This document shows, one piece after another, positions 20,614-28,545 of a stretch of 64,000 nucleotides of DNA. Below the pieces are notes generated by a model. That model saw only the letters and a list, made by a program, of their open reading frames with translations. It was not told the origin of the DNA and ran no database searches. This stretch comes from Streptomyces sp. B1I3 (lineage in GTDB: Bacteria > Actinomycetota > Actinomycetes > Streptomycetales > Streptomycetaceae). Made by a program: the position numbers and the translations under genes. Numbering within the stretch: the stretch's first letter is position 1; every line of letters begins with the position of its first letter. The stretch is from NCBI RefSeq assembly GCF_030816615.1, contig NZ_JAUSYD010000001.1:6532501-6596500 (forward strand), in the 5' to 3' direction.

Positions 20614-21930
20614 TCAGCGCGCGTCGCCACCGCGCGGTTGCCCCGCGGCCCGGTCCTGGGTCTGCGACGGTGTTCCGCCCAGCCCCCGCGTCGGCCCCTG
20701 ACAGCCCTGGGCGGCCGCGATCCCCAGTGCCACCAGCAACGTGACCACGACGAAGACGACGAGCCGCTGACGCAGCAGCCGCGGATTGGCCGGGCGGCGC
20801 TTGCCGTTGCTGCCCGCCGAGGTCGTGCGTCCCCCGGAGCGGGTGCCCGGACGGCCGTTCGTGCCCTGCGTCCCGTGCGGGCGCTTCCCGGAGGGCGTAC
20901 CGCCCCGGGAGGCCTGGGGGCGTGAGCCGCCGGTACGGGCCGGCGCCGGGCGCGCCGAGGAGGGCCGCCGGACCGGTGGGCGGGTCTCCGGGCCGGGGCC
21001 CGGGGCACGCCGGGTGTGCTGCTCGGTGTACGGGCCCTGCAGACGGCCGGTGGGGCGGTCCAGCTCCTGCTCGCCGCGCTGCGCGGGTGGCCGGCGCTCC
21101 TGCAGGCCCTGCGCCTCGCGTGCGGCGATCTCCTTGAGCCGCATGGAGAGCTGCAGGGTGCTCGGCCGCTCCTCGGGATCCTTCGCCAGACAGGCCCGTA
21201 CCAAGGGGGCGAGGGCGTCGTGCACATCGAACAGATGCGGCTCCTCGTGCACCACGCGGTAGAGCATCACCTCGGAACTGCCGTGTCCGAAGGGCGAGTC
21301 GGCCGTGGCCGCGTACGCCAGTGTGGCGCCCAGCGAGAACACGTCCGTGGCCGGCGTCACCGCCGCTCCGCGCACCTGCTCCGGCGCCAGGAACCCCGGC
21401 GAGCCGACGGCCGTACCGACGTGCGTGAGCGTGCTGGCCCCGGTCGCCCAGGCGATGCCGAAGTCGATGATGCGCGGGCCCTTGGGGGAGAGGAGGATGT
21501 TCGACGGCTTCAGGTCACGGTGCACGACACCGGCCTCGTGCACCGCCACCAGTCCCTCCGACAGCGCCGCCCCGATCGAAGCGACCTCGGCGGCCGACAG
21601 CGGCCCCTCCTCGGCGACCTTGTCGTGGAGCGAGGGCCCGGGCACGTACTGCGTCGCGAACCACGGGCGGTCCGCCTCCAGATCGGCGGCCACCAGGCGC
21701 GCCGTGCAGCCGCCGCGGATCCTGCGGGCGGCGGACACCTCGCGCGCGAAACGCGAACGGAACTCCTGATCCTCCGCGAGGTCCGGCCGGATCACCTTGA
21801 GCGCCACCCGCTGGCCCCTGCGGTCGGACCCCAGGTAGACGACGCCCATGCCACCCGCTCCGAGCCGCCGGTGGAGCCTGAACGAGCCGACGACACGCGG
21901 GTCCTCGCGCCGGAGCCGCATCATCGCCAT
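20614..21930 (-). CDS. Membrane-anchored Ser/Thr protein kinase (PknB-like)
   Basis: Hanks-type kinase of 438 residues. The N-terminal domain has a glycine loop GAGGMG (24-29), Lys45, catalytic HRDLKPSN (Asp139), DFG at 156-158 and an APEQ motif. The activation loop contains Thr/Ser residues suitable for autophosphorylation. A long basic Pro/Arg/Gly linker (about 290-370) leads to one membrane helix (LVVFVVVTLLVALGIAAA) and a short outer tail, so the kinase domain is cytoplasmic; no PASTA repeats follow. I start at the MAMMRLRR methionine; an ATG 16 codons earlier is in frame. Confidence 0.9.
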   Translation of the reverse strand: MAMMRLRREDPRVVGSFRLHRRLGAGGMGVVYLGSDRRGQRVALKVIRPDLAEDQEFRSRFAREVSAARRIRGGCTARLVAADLEADRPWFATQYVPGPSLHDKVAEEGPLSAAEVASIGAALSEGLVAVHEAGVVHRDLKPSNILLSPKGPRIIDFGIAWATGASTLTHVGTAVGSPGFLAPEQVRGAAVTPATDVFSLGATLAYAATADSPFGHGSSEVMLYRVVHEEPHLFDVHDALAPLVRACLAKDPEERPSTLQLSMRLKEIAAREAQGLQERRPPAQRGEQELDRPTGRLQGPYTEQHTRRAPGPGPETRPPVRRPSSARPAPARTGGSRPQASRGGTPSGKRPHGTQGTNGRPGTRSGGRTTSAGSNGKRRPANPRLLRQRLVVFVVVTLLVALGIAAAQGCQGPTRGLGGTPSQTQDRAAGQPRGGDAR

Positions 21931-22143
21931 CGTCTGCCCATCCCCGCTGCCTGGTCCGCCGTCCGCCTGACGAGGCACAGCTTACGTACCCGTGGCGCGG
22001 CGCGCTCAGAGGCCGCGCCCTCACCGGTCCATCGATTGTCAGTGCCCGGTGGGAGAATTGAAGGGTGGTCAGGGAGCCGCGGATCCAGGCTTCCCGGCCC
22101 GTGCGAGATCTCAAAGGACCGTCGCAGAAGGGGGATTGGATCA

Positions 22144-22401
22144 GTGAAGGGCGATCGTGTGGAAATAGTCGTGGACGCCGGAGACACGACACGGACGTAC
22201 GAGGTGGTGGCCTCCAGGGCAGGCCGCCGGGTGGAGACAGCGGTCCGCAGAGGGGTGGTCGAAGTGAGTGAAGTCACCAGAAGTGGATCAGTTGTCCGCA
22301 CTGCCCGTTTCATGGCGACCAGGGTGCTCGCCCTCGTCGAACAGCCGGTCCCTCGGGAGGACGCCTCCGAGCGCCCCCTCGGGGATGACCCCAAGGTCTA
22401 G
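22144..22401 (+). CDS. Small hypothetical protein (85 residues)
   Basis: No family recognised. An 85-residue soluble-looking protein of alternating charged and beta-prone segments (VEIVVDAGDTTRTYEVVASRAGRRVETAVRRGVVEVSEVTRSG), ending in a conserved-looking RFMATRVLALVEQP stretch and a charged tail. It starts with GTG after an AGAAGGGGG about ten bases upstream. It is divergent from the protein kinase gene, and co-regulation with it is possible but unproven. Codon usage matches its neighbours, which supports it as a real gene. Confidence 0.65.
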   Translation: MKGDRVEIVVDAGDTTRTYEVVASRAGRRVETAVRRGVVEVSEVTRSGSVVRTARFMATRVLALVEQPVPREDASERPLGDDPKV

Positions 22402-22589
22402 CGCCGGATCTCCACCCAGGGGAGTACGCGGGAGGTGGCCGGCTCATCCTCCGGGAGGCCCGGCAATCGGTACGCGGGCATGACGCCGGACGGCCCCCGT
22501 CTCCCTAATGTTGAGGTCAAGCGGCGGGCGAAGAACTCGTCCCCCGAGGTCATACGCCCGCCGCTCCGGAACAGGTCAGGAGAGGAACC

Positions 22590-22796
22590 ATGGCGGACAC
22601 GGCAACGCGGACCATGATCCGCACGCAGGGACGCAAGGCGCACGCCTCGTTCGGCGTACGCCCGTCCGGCCGGCGGCACCCGTTGGTGGCGACGGCGATG
22701 GTCCTTCCTCTGGCGGCCCTGCTCGTGGTCGTCTTCGGCGGCTGGGAGGCAGTGGTCACACAGGCGTCGTCCGTGGGCGTGATGTTGGGGCGCTGA
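22590..22796 (+). CDS. Small single-pass membrane protein (68 residues)
   Basis: A 68-residue protein with a basic N-terminal half (RTQGRKAHASFGVRPSGRRH) and one hydrophobic helix (LVATAMVLPLAALLVVVFGGW), giving an N-in single-pass topology. The AGGAGAGGAACC sequence before the ATG is a strong ribosome site. No domain is recognised. A perfect hairpin follows the gene at 22885. Confidence 0.7.
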   Translation: MADTATRTMIRTQGRKAHASFGVRPSGRRHPLVATAMVLPLAALLVVVFGGWEAVVTQASSVGVMLGR

Positions 22797-22884
22797 GCGG
22801 CGCCCCGGGTCCGGAAGAGCGGTCCGGACCGGGACATCCGGCCAACAGCCCCGTGGGGACGGGGGTGCGGCGGACGGCAGCGTT

Positions 22885-22914
22885 TGTCCGGCCAGCTGGG
22901 GAGCTGGCCGGACA
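22885..22914 (+). terminator. Terminator after the 68-residue gene
   Basis: Arms 22885-22897 and 22902-22914 pair perfectly (13 bp) with a GGGG loop. Confidence 0.75.
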
Positions 22915-23005
22915 TCTCGCTGTCCAGGGCCGTCACGGCCGCCGCGTAGGCTCGGTGCCGGACCGGCCGCAGGGCCGGCAGCCCACCGCCCAGGGAGCTC
23001 CTGCG

Positions 23006-24064
23006 ATGACCACCACTCCTGTCGTACGCGTACTGGGCGATCTCGCGCACGCCAGGGTCCACACCCCTACCGCCGCGTGCGACTGCGGGGAGCCGCGGGT
23101 GCTCGCGGACCGCCCCGACGGGACGGTGGTGCGCAGCGGCCCGGTGGTCGCCAAGGCCCACGCCCCGGACACCGGCGCCGCGGGTCTGACGGCCCGGCTG
23201 TCGCTGGCCGCCTCCCCGGGCCTGGCGGGCATCCTCCTGCCCCCGCTCGGCGACGAAGCCCGTCCCGTACCGGCCCCTTGCGCGGAGCCCCCTGCCGTAC
23301 CGGCCCCTTGCGCGCAGGCCCAGGCACGCCCCGGTCCCCAGGCCGTCCAGGACCCCGTCCGCCTCCGTACCCCCGACGGCCGTGCCGTCAGCCTGTGGCC
23401 GTACGGGGAGCCCGTCGACCCCGCGGACCCCGACGCCGCCCCCTGGGAGGAGGCAGCCGCCCTCCTGGCCGCGCTGCACCGGACCCCGCCGCCCCACCCG
23501 CTCCCACCGATGCGCGGCCCGGCCAAGGCCGCCGTGGCCGTCGAGCGGATGCGCGCTGCGCGGCCGGGGGAGCCGGTCACCGACGCCGTGCTCGCCGCCT
23601 GGCGCGGACTGCCCGGCTGGGCGCGTGCCGAGGGCCCGGCGCTCGCGCACCGGTCCGCCTTCCTCTGCCACGGAGATCTGCACCTCGGGCAGCTCGTCCG
23701 GCACCCGGGTCCGCACGGCCCGTGGCTGCTGATCGACGTCGACGACGCGGGCTTGGGCGATCCCGCCTGGGACCTTGCCCGCCCCGCCGCCTGGTACGCC
23801 GCCGGCCTGCTGCCCCCCGAGGTCTGGCTGCGCTTCCTGGACGCCTACCGGGCCGAAGGGGGCCCCGCCGTACGGCCGGAGGGGGACCCGTGGCCCGAGC
23901 TCGACGTCCCGGCACGCGCCCTCACGGTGCAGACGGCGGCGCTGGCCCTGGCCAAGTCCGCAGCGGAGCGGCGCAGTCCGGACGAGGTCGAGCAGCTGAT
24001 GATCGACGCCTGTGCCCGAATAGCCTCCCTCCCGCCCCGGTTGACGGCCGGACGCGCGTCGTAG
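23006..24064 (+). CDS. Aminoglycoside phosphotransferase-family kinase
   Basis: A 352-residue member of the APH/choline-kinase fold. The catalytic Brenner-type motif is CHGDLHLGQLV, with Gln where aminoglycoside kinases have Asn (as also seen in maltokinase-like proteins), followed by the metal-binding LIDVDDAGLGDPAWDLA. The N-lobe is short and interrupted by a Pro/Ala/Cys-rich insert built from a 30-bp duplication near 23265-23324. The substrate is unknown, and antibiotic resistance should not be assumed. A GGAG precedes the ATG by seven bases. Confidence 0.82.
   Translation: MTTTPVVRVLGDLAHARVHTPTAACDCGEPRVLADRPDGTVVRSGPVVAKAHAPDTGAAGLTARLSLAASPGLAGILLPPLGDEARPVPAPCAEPPAVPAPCAQAQARPGPQAVQDPVRLRTPDGRAVSLWPYGEPVDPADPDAAPWEEAAALLAALHRTPPPHPLPPMRGPAKAAVAVERMRAARPGEPVTDAVLAAWRGLPGWARAEGPALAHRSAFLCHGDLHLGQLVRHPGPHGPWLLIDVDDAGLGDPAWDLARPAAWYAAGLLPPEVWLRFLDAYRAEGGPAVRPEGDPWPELDVPARALTVQTAALALAKSAAERRSPDEVEQLMIDACARIASLPPRLTAGRAS
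23265..23324 (+). repeat. 30-bp tandem duplication inside the APH-like gene
   Basis: CCGTACCGGCCCCTTGCGCG recurs 30 bp later, giving two copies of a ten-residue unit (VPAPCA-type) in the N-lobe. The frame is kept. Confidence 0.75.
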
Positions 24065-24128
24065 GGTGAACCGACCGCCGCCGGGCATGCATCCGGCGAC
24101 GACGCGACGACGGTGAGGAGCCGACCCG

Positions 24129-24413
24129 ATGATCCAGTGCCCCAAGTGTCACGCCCAGATGCACACGTACAACCGCAACGGCGTCCAGATCGAGCAGTGC
24201 AGCGGCTGCCGGGGGATCTTCCTCGACTACGGCGAGCTGGAGTCCCTGACCCGCCTGGAGTCGCAGTGGGCGCAGCAGGCCCCGCCCGCGCCGCCCGCCC
24301 CGCAGGCCTACCCCGCCGCCCAGGCTCCCGCCTGGGGTGCGCCGCACCAGGGCGGGCACTACGGCGGCCACCACCGCCAGAAGAGCTTCGGCCGGATGCT
24401 CTTCTCCTCCTGA
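24129..24413 (+). CDS. Zinc-ribbon (TFIIB-type) protein
   Basis: A 94-residue protein with an N-terminal zinc ribbon: CPKC at residues 4-7 and CSGC about twenty residues later, followed by RGIFLDYGELE, the hallmark of the zf-TFIIB domain family of small bacterial proteins. The C-terminal half is a Pro/Ala/Gln-rich linker ending in a Gly/His-rich basic tail (GGHYGGHHRQKSFGRMLFSS). It probably binds nucleic acid or protein; the role is unknown. GAGGAG lies nine bases before the ATG. Confidence 0.85.
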   Translation: MIQCPKCHAQMHTYNRNGVQIEQCSGCRGIFLDYGELESLTRLESQWAQQAPPAPPAPQAYPAAQAPAWGAPHQGGHYGGHHRQKSFGRMLFSS

Positions 24414-24424
24414 CCGTCGCCCCC

Positions 24425-24464
24425 GCGCCACGGGCCGGACGCCGAGCGTGCGGGCCCGTGGCGC
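24425..24464 (+). terminator. Terminator after the zinc-ribbon gene
   Basis: GCGCCACGGGCC at 24425-24436 pairs perfectly with 24453-24464 (12 bp, 16-nt loop). Confidence 0.65.
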
Positions 24465-24528
24465 AGGGTCGAAGCGCTTCCGCCCATGATCTAGTCATGC
24501 CCATGACTGATGCCTGGAGTGCGGGGCC

Positions 24529-25874
24529 ATGAACCTCCTCGACAGGTCCCGGACTGTCGCGCCCCCGGGCTGGAGCCGCTGGCTCGTGCCACCCGCAGCG
24601 CTCGCCGTACACCTCTCCATCGGCCAGGCCTACGCCTGGAGCGTGTTCAAGCCTCCGCTCGAATCCGCGCTCGGCCTCTCGGGCGCCGCGAGCGCCCTGC
24701 CGTTCCAGCTCGGCATCGTCATGCTCGGCCTCTCCGCCGCCTTCGGCGGCACCCTCGTCGAACGCAACGGCCCCCGCTGGGCGATGTCGGTCTCCCTCGT
24801 CTGCTTCTCGTCCGGCTTCCTCGTCGCCGCACTCGGGGCGGCCACCGGCCAGTTCTGGCTCGTCGTGCTCGGCTACGGCTTCATCGGCGGCATCGGGCTC
24901 GGTGTCGGCTACATCTCACCCGTCTCCACCCTCATCAAGTGGTTCCCCGACCGCCCCGGCATGGCCACCGGCATCGCCATCATGGGCTTCGGCGGCGGCG
25001 CCCTCATCGCCTCGCCCTGGTCCACCGGCATGCTCGACCGCTTCGGTGCGGACCGCTCCGGCATCGCCACGGCCTTCCTCGTCCACGGCGTCGTCTACGC
25101 CGCGTTCATGGCGCTCGGCGTCCTTCTCGTACGGGTCCCGCCTGACAGCTGGACCCCCGCCGGCTGGACACCGAAGCAGGAGACCCGCAGGCTCGTCACC
25201 ACCGCCCAGGTCTCCGCGCGCAACGCGCTGCGCACCCCGCAGTTCTGGTGCCTGTGGGTGGTCCTCTGCATGAACGTCACCGCGGGCATCGGCATCCTCG
25301 AGAAGGCCGCACCCATGATCACGGACTTCTTCTCGGGCACCCCGGCCCCCGTCAGCACCTCCGCCGCAGCCGGGTTCGTCGCCCTGCTCTCGCTCGCCAA
25401 CATGGGCGGCCGCCTCCTGTGGTCCTCGGCCTCGGACCTCATCGGCCGCAAGAACATGTACCGCGTCTACCTCGGCGTCGGCGCCTGATGTACGTGCTGA
25501 TCACCCAGCTCGGCAACGACTCCAGACCCGTATTCATCTGCTGCGCACTGGTGATCCTCTCCTTCTACGGCGGCGGGTTCTCGACCGCGCCCGCCTACCT
25601 GAAGGACCTGTTCGGCACGTACCAGGTGGGTGCCATCCACGGACGGCTGCTGACCGCGTGGTCTACCGGCGTCCTCGGCCCGCTGATCGTCAACCGGGTC
25701 GCGGACGCGGGGGAGCGGGCCGGCCACAGCGGCCCCAGCCTCTACACGACCTCCCTGACGATCATGATCGGGCTGCTGGCCGTCGGTTTCGTCGCCAACG
25801 AATGCATACGCCCGGTCCACGCCCGATTCCACGAGAAGCCGCAGGAGAGCCCCCGTGTCCACCAGGAATCGTAA
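24529..25874 (+). pseudogene. OFA-family MFS transporter split by a one-base frameshift
   Basis: Member of the oxalate/formate antiporter family of MFS transporters. The first part (24529-25488, 319 residues) contains the first helices (HLSIGQAYAWSVF, GFGGGALIASPW) and stops after LGVGA at a TGA. The rest of the protein (MYVLITQLGNDSRPV to the end, 128 residues) continues in another frame from 25488, exactly as if one C were missing from GCCCTGATG near 25484. Stop and restart overlap as TGATG, so reinitiation could still yield a two-part protein. A conserved Ala codon also seems absent in AWST-GVLGP. It may be a pseudogene, a split but functional gene, or a sequencing error. Confidence 0.8.
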
Positions 25875-25971
25875 ATCGCTCATGGCCTTCGTCTGGCTGT
25901 GGGTCGCCGTGCCGTTCGCCTACGGGCTCTACGAACTGGTCCGCAAGGCCACCCAGCTCTTCACCGACTGA
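25855..25971 (+). CDS. MFS transporter small subunit (38 residues)
   Basis: GTG-started frame of 38 residues, overlapping the end of the transporter gene by 20 bp. The product (STRNRKSLMAFVWLWVAVPF then AYGLYELVRKATQLFTD) has a basic N-terminus, one hydrophobic helix and a short amphipathic tail. Small proteins of exactly this type follow OFA-family transporters in streptomycetes and are annotated as transporter small subunits; that assignment is from memory of the family. It is intact although the large subunit is frameshifted. Confidence 0.75.
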   Translation: MSTRNRKSLMAFVWLWVAVPFAYGLYELVRKATQLFTD

Positions 25972-25990
25972 CGACCCACCCCGCACGCGA

Positions 25991-26026
25991 CGGAACCCCC
26001 GGTCGTCGAGACGACCGGGGGTTCCG
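25991..26026. terminator. Bidirectional terminator between transporter and tRNA cluster
   Basis: Arms 25991-26006 and 26011-26026 pair perfectly (16 bp) around CGAG. It ends the transporter operon on the plus strand and the tRNA operon on the minus strand, six bases past the last tRNA. Confidence 0.85.
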
Positions 26027-26031
26027 GGTGG

Positions 26032-26103
26032 TGCGCGATACTGGGATTGAACCAGTGACCTCTTCCGTGTCAGGGAAGCGCTCTCCCGCTGAGCTAATCG
26101 CGC
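26032..26103 (-). tRNA. tRNA-Val (GAC), copy 1
   Basis: On the minus strand this folds as a 72-nt cloverleaf: 7-bp acceptor GCGCGAT/ATCGCGC, D-arm TAGCTCAGCGGGAGAGC, anticodon loop CTGACAC (anticodon GAC) on a CTTCC/GGAAG stem, and T-loop GGTTCAATCCC. Discriminator base A. CCA is not encoded. Confidence 0.95.
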
Positions 26104-26126
26104 AGGGCGAACCTGCGTGTACTGCG

Positions 26127-26198
26127 TGCGCGATACTGGGATTGAACCAGTGACCTCTTCCGTGTCAGGGAAGCGCTCTCCCGCTGAGCTAATCGCGC
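26127..26198 (-). tRNA. tRNA-Val (GAC), copy 2
   Basis: 72-nt minus-strand tRNA identical to the neighbouring copy at 26032-26103, with anticodon GAC and acceptor GCGCGAT. It is separated from copy 1 by 23 bp. Confidence 0.95.
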
Positions 26199-26217
26199 GG
26201 GGGTCCTCGTGGACCGG

Positions 26218-26289
26218 TGGACGATACTGGGATTGAACCAGTGACCCCTTCCGTGTCAGGGAAGTGCTCTCCCGCTGAGCTAATCGTCC
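26218..26289 (-). tRNA. tRNA-Val (GAC), copy 3 (variant)
   Basis: 72-nt tRNA with anticodon GAC. It differs from the other two in the acceptor stem (GGACGAT/ATCGTCC) and by an AC pair change next to the anticodon stem (GCACTTCC, GGAAGGGG). Confidence 0.95.
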
Positions 26290-26293
26290 TTGG

Positions 26294-26364
26294 AGGTGGA
26301 GACGGGATTTGAACCCGTGTAGACGGCTTTGCAGGCCGTTGCCTCGCCTCTCGGCCACTCCACC
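26294..26364 (-). tRNA. tRNA-Cys (GCA)
   Basis: 71-nt cloverleaf with acceptor GGTGGAG/CTCCACC, anticodon loop CTGCAAA (GCA) on an ACGGC/GCCGT-type stem, and discriminator U, an identity element of tRNA-Cys. Confidence 0.95.
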
Positions 26365-26401
26365 AGGGGTGGGGGTTCGGGAAGATCCCCCACCTTCTGC
26401 G

Positions 26402-26474
26402 AGCGGACGACCAGGTTCGAACTGGCGACCTCAACCTTGGCAAGGTTGCGCTCTACCAACTGAGCTACGTCCGC
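26402..26474 (-). tRNA. tRNA-Gly (GCC)
   Basis: 73-nt cloverleaf: acceptor GCGGACG/CGTCCGC, D-arm TAGCTCAGTTGGTAGAGC, anticodon loop TTGCCAA (GCC) on AACC/GGTT, and T-loop GGTTCGAACC-type. First gene of the five-tRNA operon. Confidence 0.95.
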
Positions 26475-26516
26475 TTGTCTTTCCCGGCCCGCTTGCGCGT
26501 CCCGGCGACGTGTTGA

Positions 26517-26544
26517 ACTCTAGCGGATTCCCGGGCCAGTACAA
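26517..26544 (-). promoter_or_regulatory. Promoter of the Gly-Cys-Val-Val-Val tRNA operon
   Basis: On the minus strand TTGTAC (26544-26539) and TAGAGT (26522-26517) are spaced by 16 bp, about 43 bp before the first tRNA. This is a good match to a housekeeping-sigma promoter. Confidence 0.65.
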
Positions 26545-26592
26545 AAACGCGTTTGCGCAGCGTGCTGCGCTGCCTCCGCCCCGCCGCAGGTC

Positions 26593-27672
26593 ATGATGGA
26601 CCGCCCTACACTCATCGGCGTGCACGACCTCGCCCCCATGGCCCGCTTCGGCGGCCTCGTCGCCTCCGGTCTGCAGGACGTGACCTGCGATCCTGCGGCT
26701 CTCGAATCATCCGGCTTCTGGGCCGTGTGTGCCGACTTCGAGGGCCGTCTCGTCTGCGCCCGCTTCGCCACCGTACGAACGGAGCAGGTGCCTCTCCCCG
26801 TGCCCGGGGCCTGGCGCGGGCCGGCCCCGCAGGACTGGACCTCGTCCCTGGACGAGGAGGCCTACCTGGCCGGCGTGCGGCGGATCCGCGAACACATCGC
26901 GGCGGGCGAGGTCTATCAGGCGAATCTCTGCCGCGTGCTGTCCGCGCCCCTGCCCGGCCCCGCCGCCGACGTCGACGCCCTCACCGCCCTGCTCGCCCTG
27001 GGCAACCCGGCGCCGTACGCGGGAACGATCCGGCTCCCGGCGCACGGGGTGGAGATCGCCACCGCCTCCCCCGAACTCTTCCTGAGGCGCGACGGCCGGA
27101 CCGTGGAGTCCGGGCCCATCAAGGGCACCGGGCGCACCGAGGCCGACCTGCTGGAGAAGGACCACGCGGAGAACGTCATGATCGTGGACCTGGTCCGCAA
27201 CGATCTGGGCCGGGTCTGCGCGACCGGCAGCGTCGGCGTGCCCGATCTCTGCGTGGTGGAGAAGCATCCCGGCCTCGTCCACCTCGTCTCCACCGTCCGC
27301 GGACGGCTCGCCGCCGGCGCGGGGTGGCCCGAGCTGCTCACCGCGGCGTTCCCGCCCGGATCGGTCACGGGCGCTCCCAAGTCCAGTGCGCTGCGGATCA
27401 TCCAGGCCCTGGAGACCTCGCCCCGCGGCCCGTACTGCGGCGCGGTCGGCTGGGTGGACGCGGACCGGGCCACCGCGGGACTCGCCGTCGGGATACGGAC
27501 CTTCTGGATCGACCGCACCGGCCCCGCGCCCCTGCTGCGCTTCGGTACGGGAGCCGGTATCACCTGGGGCTCCGATCCGCGGCGCGAATGGGCGGAGACC
27601 GAGCTGAAGGCGTCCCGGCTGCTCGCTGTAGCGTCGGGTACCCACGAGGAAACAGGAAGGACCGTGTCATGA
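26593..27672 (+). CDS. Chorismate-binding protein, aminodeoxychorismate synthase component I-like
   Basis: Chorismate-utilising enzyme of the TrpE/PabB family. The C-terminal catalytic domain is complete: ATASPELFLRR, GPIKGTGRT, EKDHAENVMIVDLVRNDLGRV, and GSVTGAPKSSALRII near the end. At 359 residues it lacks the full N-terminal extension of TrpE and is short even for PabB. The overlapping pabC-like gene argues for 4-amino-4-deoxychorismate and folate precursor synthesis rather than anthranilate. ATGATG at 26593 leaves two equivalent starts. The gene is divergent from the tRNA operon. Confidence 0.87.
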   Translation: MMDRPTLIGVHDLAPMARFGGLVASGLQDVTCDPAALESSGFWAVCADFEGRLVCARFATVRTEQVPLPVPGAWRGPAPQDWTSSLDEEAYLAGVRRIREHIAAGEVYQANLCRVLSAPLPGPAADVDALTALLALGNPAPYAGTIRLPAHGVEIATASPELFLRRDGRTVESGPIKGTGRTEADLLEKDHAENVMIVDLVRNDLGRVCATGSVGVPDLCVVEKHPGLVHLVSTVRGRLAAGAGWPELLTAAFPPGSVTGAPKSSALRIIQALETSPRGPYCGAVGWVDADRATAGLAVGIRTFWIDRTGPAPLLRFGTGAGITWGSDPRREWAETELKASRLLAVASGTHEETGRTVS

Positions 27673-28490
27673 GGATCTGGGTCGACGGCGGACTGCGGGA
27701 CGCCGATGACGCACGGGTGTCCGTCCTCGACCACGGGCTCACCGTGGGGGACGGCGTCTTCGAGACGGTCAGGGTCGCCGAAGGCCGCCCCTTCGCCCTG
27801 ACCCGGCACCTCGAACGCCTCACCCGCTCGGCCAGGGGTCTCGGCCTGCCCGATCCCGACCTCGACGAGGTCCGCAGGGCCCTGGCGGCGGTGATCGGCG
27901 CCAACCCCGTGGCGCTCGGCCGGCTGCGGATCACCTACACCGGCGGCCTCTCCCCACTCGGCTCGGACCGCGGCGACGCCGGGCCCAGCCTGTTCGTCGC
28001 CCTGGACGAGGCGGCACGCCGTCCCGACACCACCGCCGTGATCACCGTCCCCTGGACGCGCAACGAGCGCGGCGCGCTGTCCGGGCTCAAGACCACCTCG
28101 TACGCCGAGAACGTGGTCGCGCTGGCGCGCGCCCACGAGCGGGGCGCCTCCGAGGCGCTCTTCCCCAACACGGCCGGGCGGCTCTGCGAAGGCACCGGAT
28201 CCAACGTCTTCGTCGTCCTCGACGGCCGGATCCACACGCCCCCCGTCGCCTCGGGCTGTCTCGCCGGCATCACCCGTGCCCTGGCCGTGGAGTGGACGGG
28301 CGCGCAGGAGACCGACCTCCCGATGGACGTCCTGGAGCAGGCCGAGGAGATTTTCCTGACCTCGACCCTCCGGGACGTGCAGGCCGTCCACCGGGTCGAC
28401 GGACGGGAGCTGCCGGATGCCCCCGGCCCCGTGACGGCGAAGGCCATGCGGATCTTCGACGAGCGCGCGGGGGATGACCTCGATCCGTGA
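27669..28490 (+). CDS. Class IV aminotransferase, aminodeoxychorismate lyase-like
   Basis: PLP enzyme of 273 residues related to PabC and branched-chain/D-amino acid aminotransferases. Family features: VSVLDHGLTVGDGVFETVRV at the N-terminus, the lysine in LKTTSYAENVVALARA that forms the Schiff base, and the C-terminal GCLAGITRALAVEW and EEIFLTSTLRDVQAV. It starts with an ATG overlapping the pabB-like stop (ATGA), so the pair is coupled; together they would convert chorismate to p-aminobenzoate. Substrate assignment rests on that coupling. Confidence 0.87.
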   Translation: MRIWVDGGLRDADDARVSVLDHGLTVGDGVFETVRVAEGRPFALTRHLERLTRSARGLGLPDPDLDEVRRALAAVIGANPVALGRLRITYTGGLSPLGSDRGDAGPSLFVALDEAARRPDTTAVITVPWTRNERGALSGLKTTSYAENVVALARAHERGASEALFPNTAGRLCEGTGSNVFVVLDGRIHTPPVASGCLAGITRALAVEWTGAQETDLPMDVLEQAEEIFLTSTLRDVQAVHRVDGRELPDAPGPVTAKAMRIFDERAGDDLDP

Positions 28491-28545
28491 ACCGGATACC
28501 GAAAAGCGGGTGACGGACCGCCGGCCAGTGGATAGAACACCCCTG

